Source: Deltaproteobacteria bacterium
GTDB taxonomy: Bacteria > Desulfobacterota > Desulfarculia > Adiutricales > JAFDHD01
Reading direction: 5' to 3'
Assembly: GCA_019308995.1 (NCBI GenBank)
Contig: JAFDHD010000022.1
Span: 1-35,108, forward strand
Length of the DNA stretch: 35,108 nt
In this document: positions 33,265 through 35,108 of the stretch, piece after piece
Layout of the letters: the number at the start of each line of letters is the position of its first letter
Position numbering within the stretch: the stretch's first letter is position 1
Position numbers and translations under genes: made by a program
The notes under the pieces: generated by a model
Told to the model about the DNA's origin: nothing
Databases searched by the model: none
Seen by the model: the letters and a program-made list of their open reading frames with translations, nothing else

Positions 33265-34986
33265 TCAGGTCAGTTTGGACAGGTTCTCTCGCACCCAGTC
33301 CAGGGTGGGATCGAGTTCAAGGGCGGTCTGGTAATACCGGACCGCGTCGCTGATCCGGCCCAGTTCCCGGTAATTGGAGCCGATATTGGCATGATCAATG
33401 CCAGAAGCGGGGTCAATCTTGAGGACCTTCTTGAAACATTCAATGGACTTTTCATGCTGTTTGGTTTTGAAAAAGCAGAAGCCCAGTAAATTGAAGGTGT
33501 CTCGCCGCTCGTCATCCAGAGCGGCCGAACGTTCGAGATAGCCGATGGCCTGGCTGTATTCTTCCATTTCTTTATACGCCAGGCCGAGGTAGGTCAGGAC
33601 GCCTGGCACATCCTGGTCGAGCGGCCCCATCTCGAGGGCCTTCTTTAAAAAGCCAGCCGCTTCAAGCGAACGCCCCTGGTTCAGCAAAGCCTGTCCCATA
33701 AAGAAATCCAGAAAGTAGCTCTCCGGGCAAAGCCCGCGGATTCGATTCAGACCGGCGGTGACCCGGTCAAAATCTTCCTGCCTTGCTATGATCTTGGCGG
33801 CAAAGAAAGGGACACTCGCAGCCTGGGCCCGTTCTCGGAAATGGGCGCCCGGAACGATGGTATAGACGGCCGGGATATCGAGGTCTGGATGGGTGATGTT
33901 CATGGCATAGGCCTCATAACCTCGCTCGGCCAAGACAGCCACAATCCGCTCCACCTCGACCTTGATGTTGTTATGGCTGACGTCAGGCAGGTCGCTCATG
34001 GGAACGCTCGGCCCGGAGCGTGTTACATACTCCGCCTGAGCCGGGTCGGTGTACTTTGGCAGACCGCTGGCCACAAAAGTCGAGCCCGTGTTGAAGTCCC
34101 CGGCCAGTTGCGCCACCTCGGTCAGGGTCCGAATAAAGGCCTTTTCCGGGTCAGGGGCGGTGCCAGCCGTGTAAACGATCTCAGAAAGAAGGGGAAAGGT
34201 CCCCGGGTCGTAAGCCAGCGCCCCGACTGAAGGCAGACCCATATCCAGAGTGAAGTCCTTGACAAAGAGCTTGATGCCTTGCCTTTCAAACTTTCGGACC
34301 AGCTCCCTGGCAATGGGACCTTTGAGTGAAGTCGTGTCAATGGAAGGCAGGGCCAGCCTGTCCCGGCAGATCAGGGCGGAAACATGCCGCTCCACAACCT
34401 CGCACAGACCCTGCATCAGGGCCTCCTCCATGCTGTTGCCTGCGGCCGGGCCGTTGAATTCATTAATCTCGTAAAACCAGTTGAACGGGATCAGGTATGC
34501 TCGCCCTTGCGTCAGGTTGAAGGCCGGTGTCCAGGAAAGTTTCAAGTCAGAGACAGCCTGCCGTGCACGATCCAGGTCCTGCGGGTCATGATGCACCGAG
34601 GCGGCCAGGTGCTCAAAAGGCAAGGCCTGACCCTGAAGCTCATCATAGGTGGCAGTAATAAAAGGCTCGTGACGCCAAAAGTGAAAGAAGCTGAAACGTT
34701 CAATCAGTTCCATCACAGCCGAAGCCTCGGCCTGGGCCGGTGTCGCTCCTTTGCCCATCTGCTTTTTGGTGGGCATAACCTCGAGGGCGTCAGACCCCAC
34801 GGTACTGAGATAGATCGGGATATCCAGGCGCCGATTATCAATCCGTTCCGTCTTTTTGAGGATGCTGATACGGGCTTTGGTCAATTTTTTCCTGACCAAG
34901 GCTATGGTCTCTTCAGGAGAAAAGACCTTATCCTGATCGAGCGTGTAAGTCTTGAAGCAATCTTTCAGTTCAATTTTCGCGGACAT
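33265..34986 (-). CDS. YcaO-domain protein fused to TPR repeats
   Basis: The 573-residue protein has an N-terminal YcaO domain (about 1-400). The glutamates typical of its ATP/Mg site are visible in EASAVMELIERF (around 87-97) and EEALMQGLCEVVER (around 187-200). C-terminal TPR repeats follow (about 410-570), for example YLGLAYKEMEEYSQAIGYLE and ANIGSNYRELGRISDAVRYY. YcaO enzymes use ATP to activate peptide amide bonds, giving azolines, thioamides or amidines. No precursor peptide, E1-like partner or TfuA gene is in the window. The usual proline-rich C terminus is replaced by the TPR region. The frame is open to a TTG at 35031, but the ATG at 34986 begins the family-like start (SAKIELKDCFKTYTLDQDK). 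Neither has a clear ribosome site. Confidence 0.85.
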   Translation of the reverse strand: MSAKIELKDCFKTYTLDQDKVFSPEETIALVRKKLTKARISILKKTERIDNRRLDIPIYLSTVGSDALEVMPTKKQMGKGATPAQAEASAVMELIERFSFFHFWRHEPFITATYDELQGQALPFEHLAASVHHDPQDLDRARQAVSDLKLSWTPAFNLTQGRAYLIPFNWFYEINEFNGPAAGNSMEEALMQGLCEVVERHVSALICRDRLALPSIDTTSLKGPIARELVRKFERQGIKLFVKDFTLDMGLPSVGALAYDPGTFPLLSEIVYTAGTAPDPEKAFIRTLTEVAQLAGDFNTGSTFVASGLPKYTDPAQAEYVTRSGPSVPMSDLPDVSHNNIKVEVERIVAVLAERGYEAYAMNITHPDLDIPAVYTIVPGAHFRERAQAASVPFFAAKIIARQEDFDRVTAGLNRIRGLCPESYFLDFFMGQALLNQGRSLEAAGFLKKALEMGPLDQDVPGVLTYLGLAYKEMEEYSQAIGYLERSAALDDERRDTFNLLGFCFFKTKQHEKSIECFKKVLKIDPASGIDHANIGSNYRELGRISDAVRYYQTALELDPTLDWVRENLSKLT

Positions 34987-35084
34987 AATGACAGCCAGAC
35001 CCTGGGTGTGTTTTTGAGGCAGTATATCCAAGATTTTAGGAAAAACAAGAGAGGGAGAATAAAAGAAGGGAGTTTTTCAGGGGG

Positions 35085-35108
35085 AACCCTTTTTTGAAAA
35101 AAAGGGTT
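35085..35108. terminator. Perfect hairpin at the right window edge, probably a bidirectional terminator
   Basis: AACCCTTTTTT and AAAAAAGGGTT form a perfect 11-base stem with a GA loop. GGGG precedes it, and the arm probably extends beyond the window. The T-run in one arm and A-run in the other make it work on either strand. It lies upstream of the YcaO gene, so it would end a minus-strand transcript entering from the right and leave the YcaO gene to its own promoter. Confidence 0.6.

Overview
The window looks like chromosomal core sequence from a Gram-negative, probably anaerobic deltaproteobacterium (Desulfobacterota). This is inferred from family content, not from any marker gene: carB next to purF, a class I adenylate cyclase, a stand-alone biotin-dependent carboxyltransferase beside a divergent ATP-type PEP carboxykinase, a TolC / FtsEX / EnvC-like / Ctp / YibQ envelope cluster, and large eukaryote-like kinases with N-terminal zinc ribbons. 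No rRNA, tRNA, CRISPR array, transposase or integrase was seen.

Layout. 1-3424 (minus): the first codons of purF and a carB gene broken by a small deletion and frameshift. 3776-4342 (minus): a secreted YbhB/PEBP protein. 4483-7304 (minus): larB overlapping a class I adenylate cyclase. 7536-8981 (minus): a type I sulfatase, divergent from 9264-11322 (plus), trpS then mtnA. 11398-11654 (minus): wreckage of an NtrC-type response regulator. 12080-16691 (plus): a carboxyltransferase subunit, a PckA-like enzyme, the tail of a deleted acyl-CoA ligase and a short-chain dehydrogenase, which meets a nitrilase-family amidase (16681-17520, minus) tail to tail. 17771-27058 (plus): TolC, then a tightly packed run ftsE-ftsX-envC-like-ctp-yibQ-DEAD helicase-HhH glycosylase. 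27189-34986 (minus): a 1383-residue kinase with TPR-like repeats and two seven-bladed WD40 propellers, an FHA-domain kinase, and a YcaO-TPR protein. The window ends in a strong hairpin.

How the genes work together. FtsEX with a LytM factor lacking metal ligands, plus a periplasmic S41 protease and a YibQ deacetylase-like protein, reads as a cell-division peptidoglycan-remodelling unit. The carboxyltransferase and PckA-like enzyme could link pyruvate, oxaloacetate and PEP, but the biotin carboxylase and biotin carrier must be encoded elsewhere. carB and purF supply pyrimidine/arginine and purine precursors.

Most notable: (1) the kinase / kinase / YcaO-TPR block at 27189-34986, a candidate for an undescribed phospho-signalling and peptide-modification locus; (2) three genes carrying deletion scars within the first 16 kb (carB, the response regulator, the acyl-CoA ligase), which means either gene decay or assembly collapse and should be resolved with reads.
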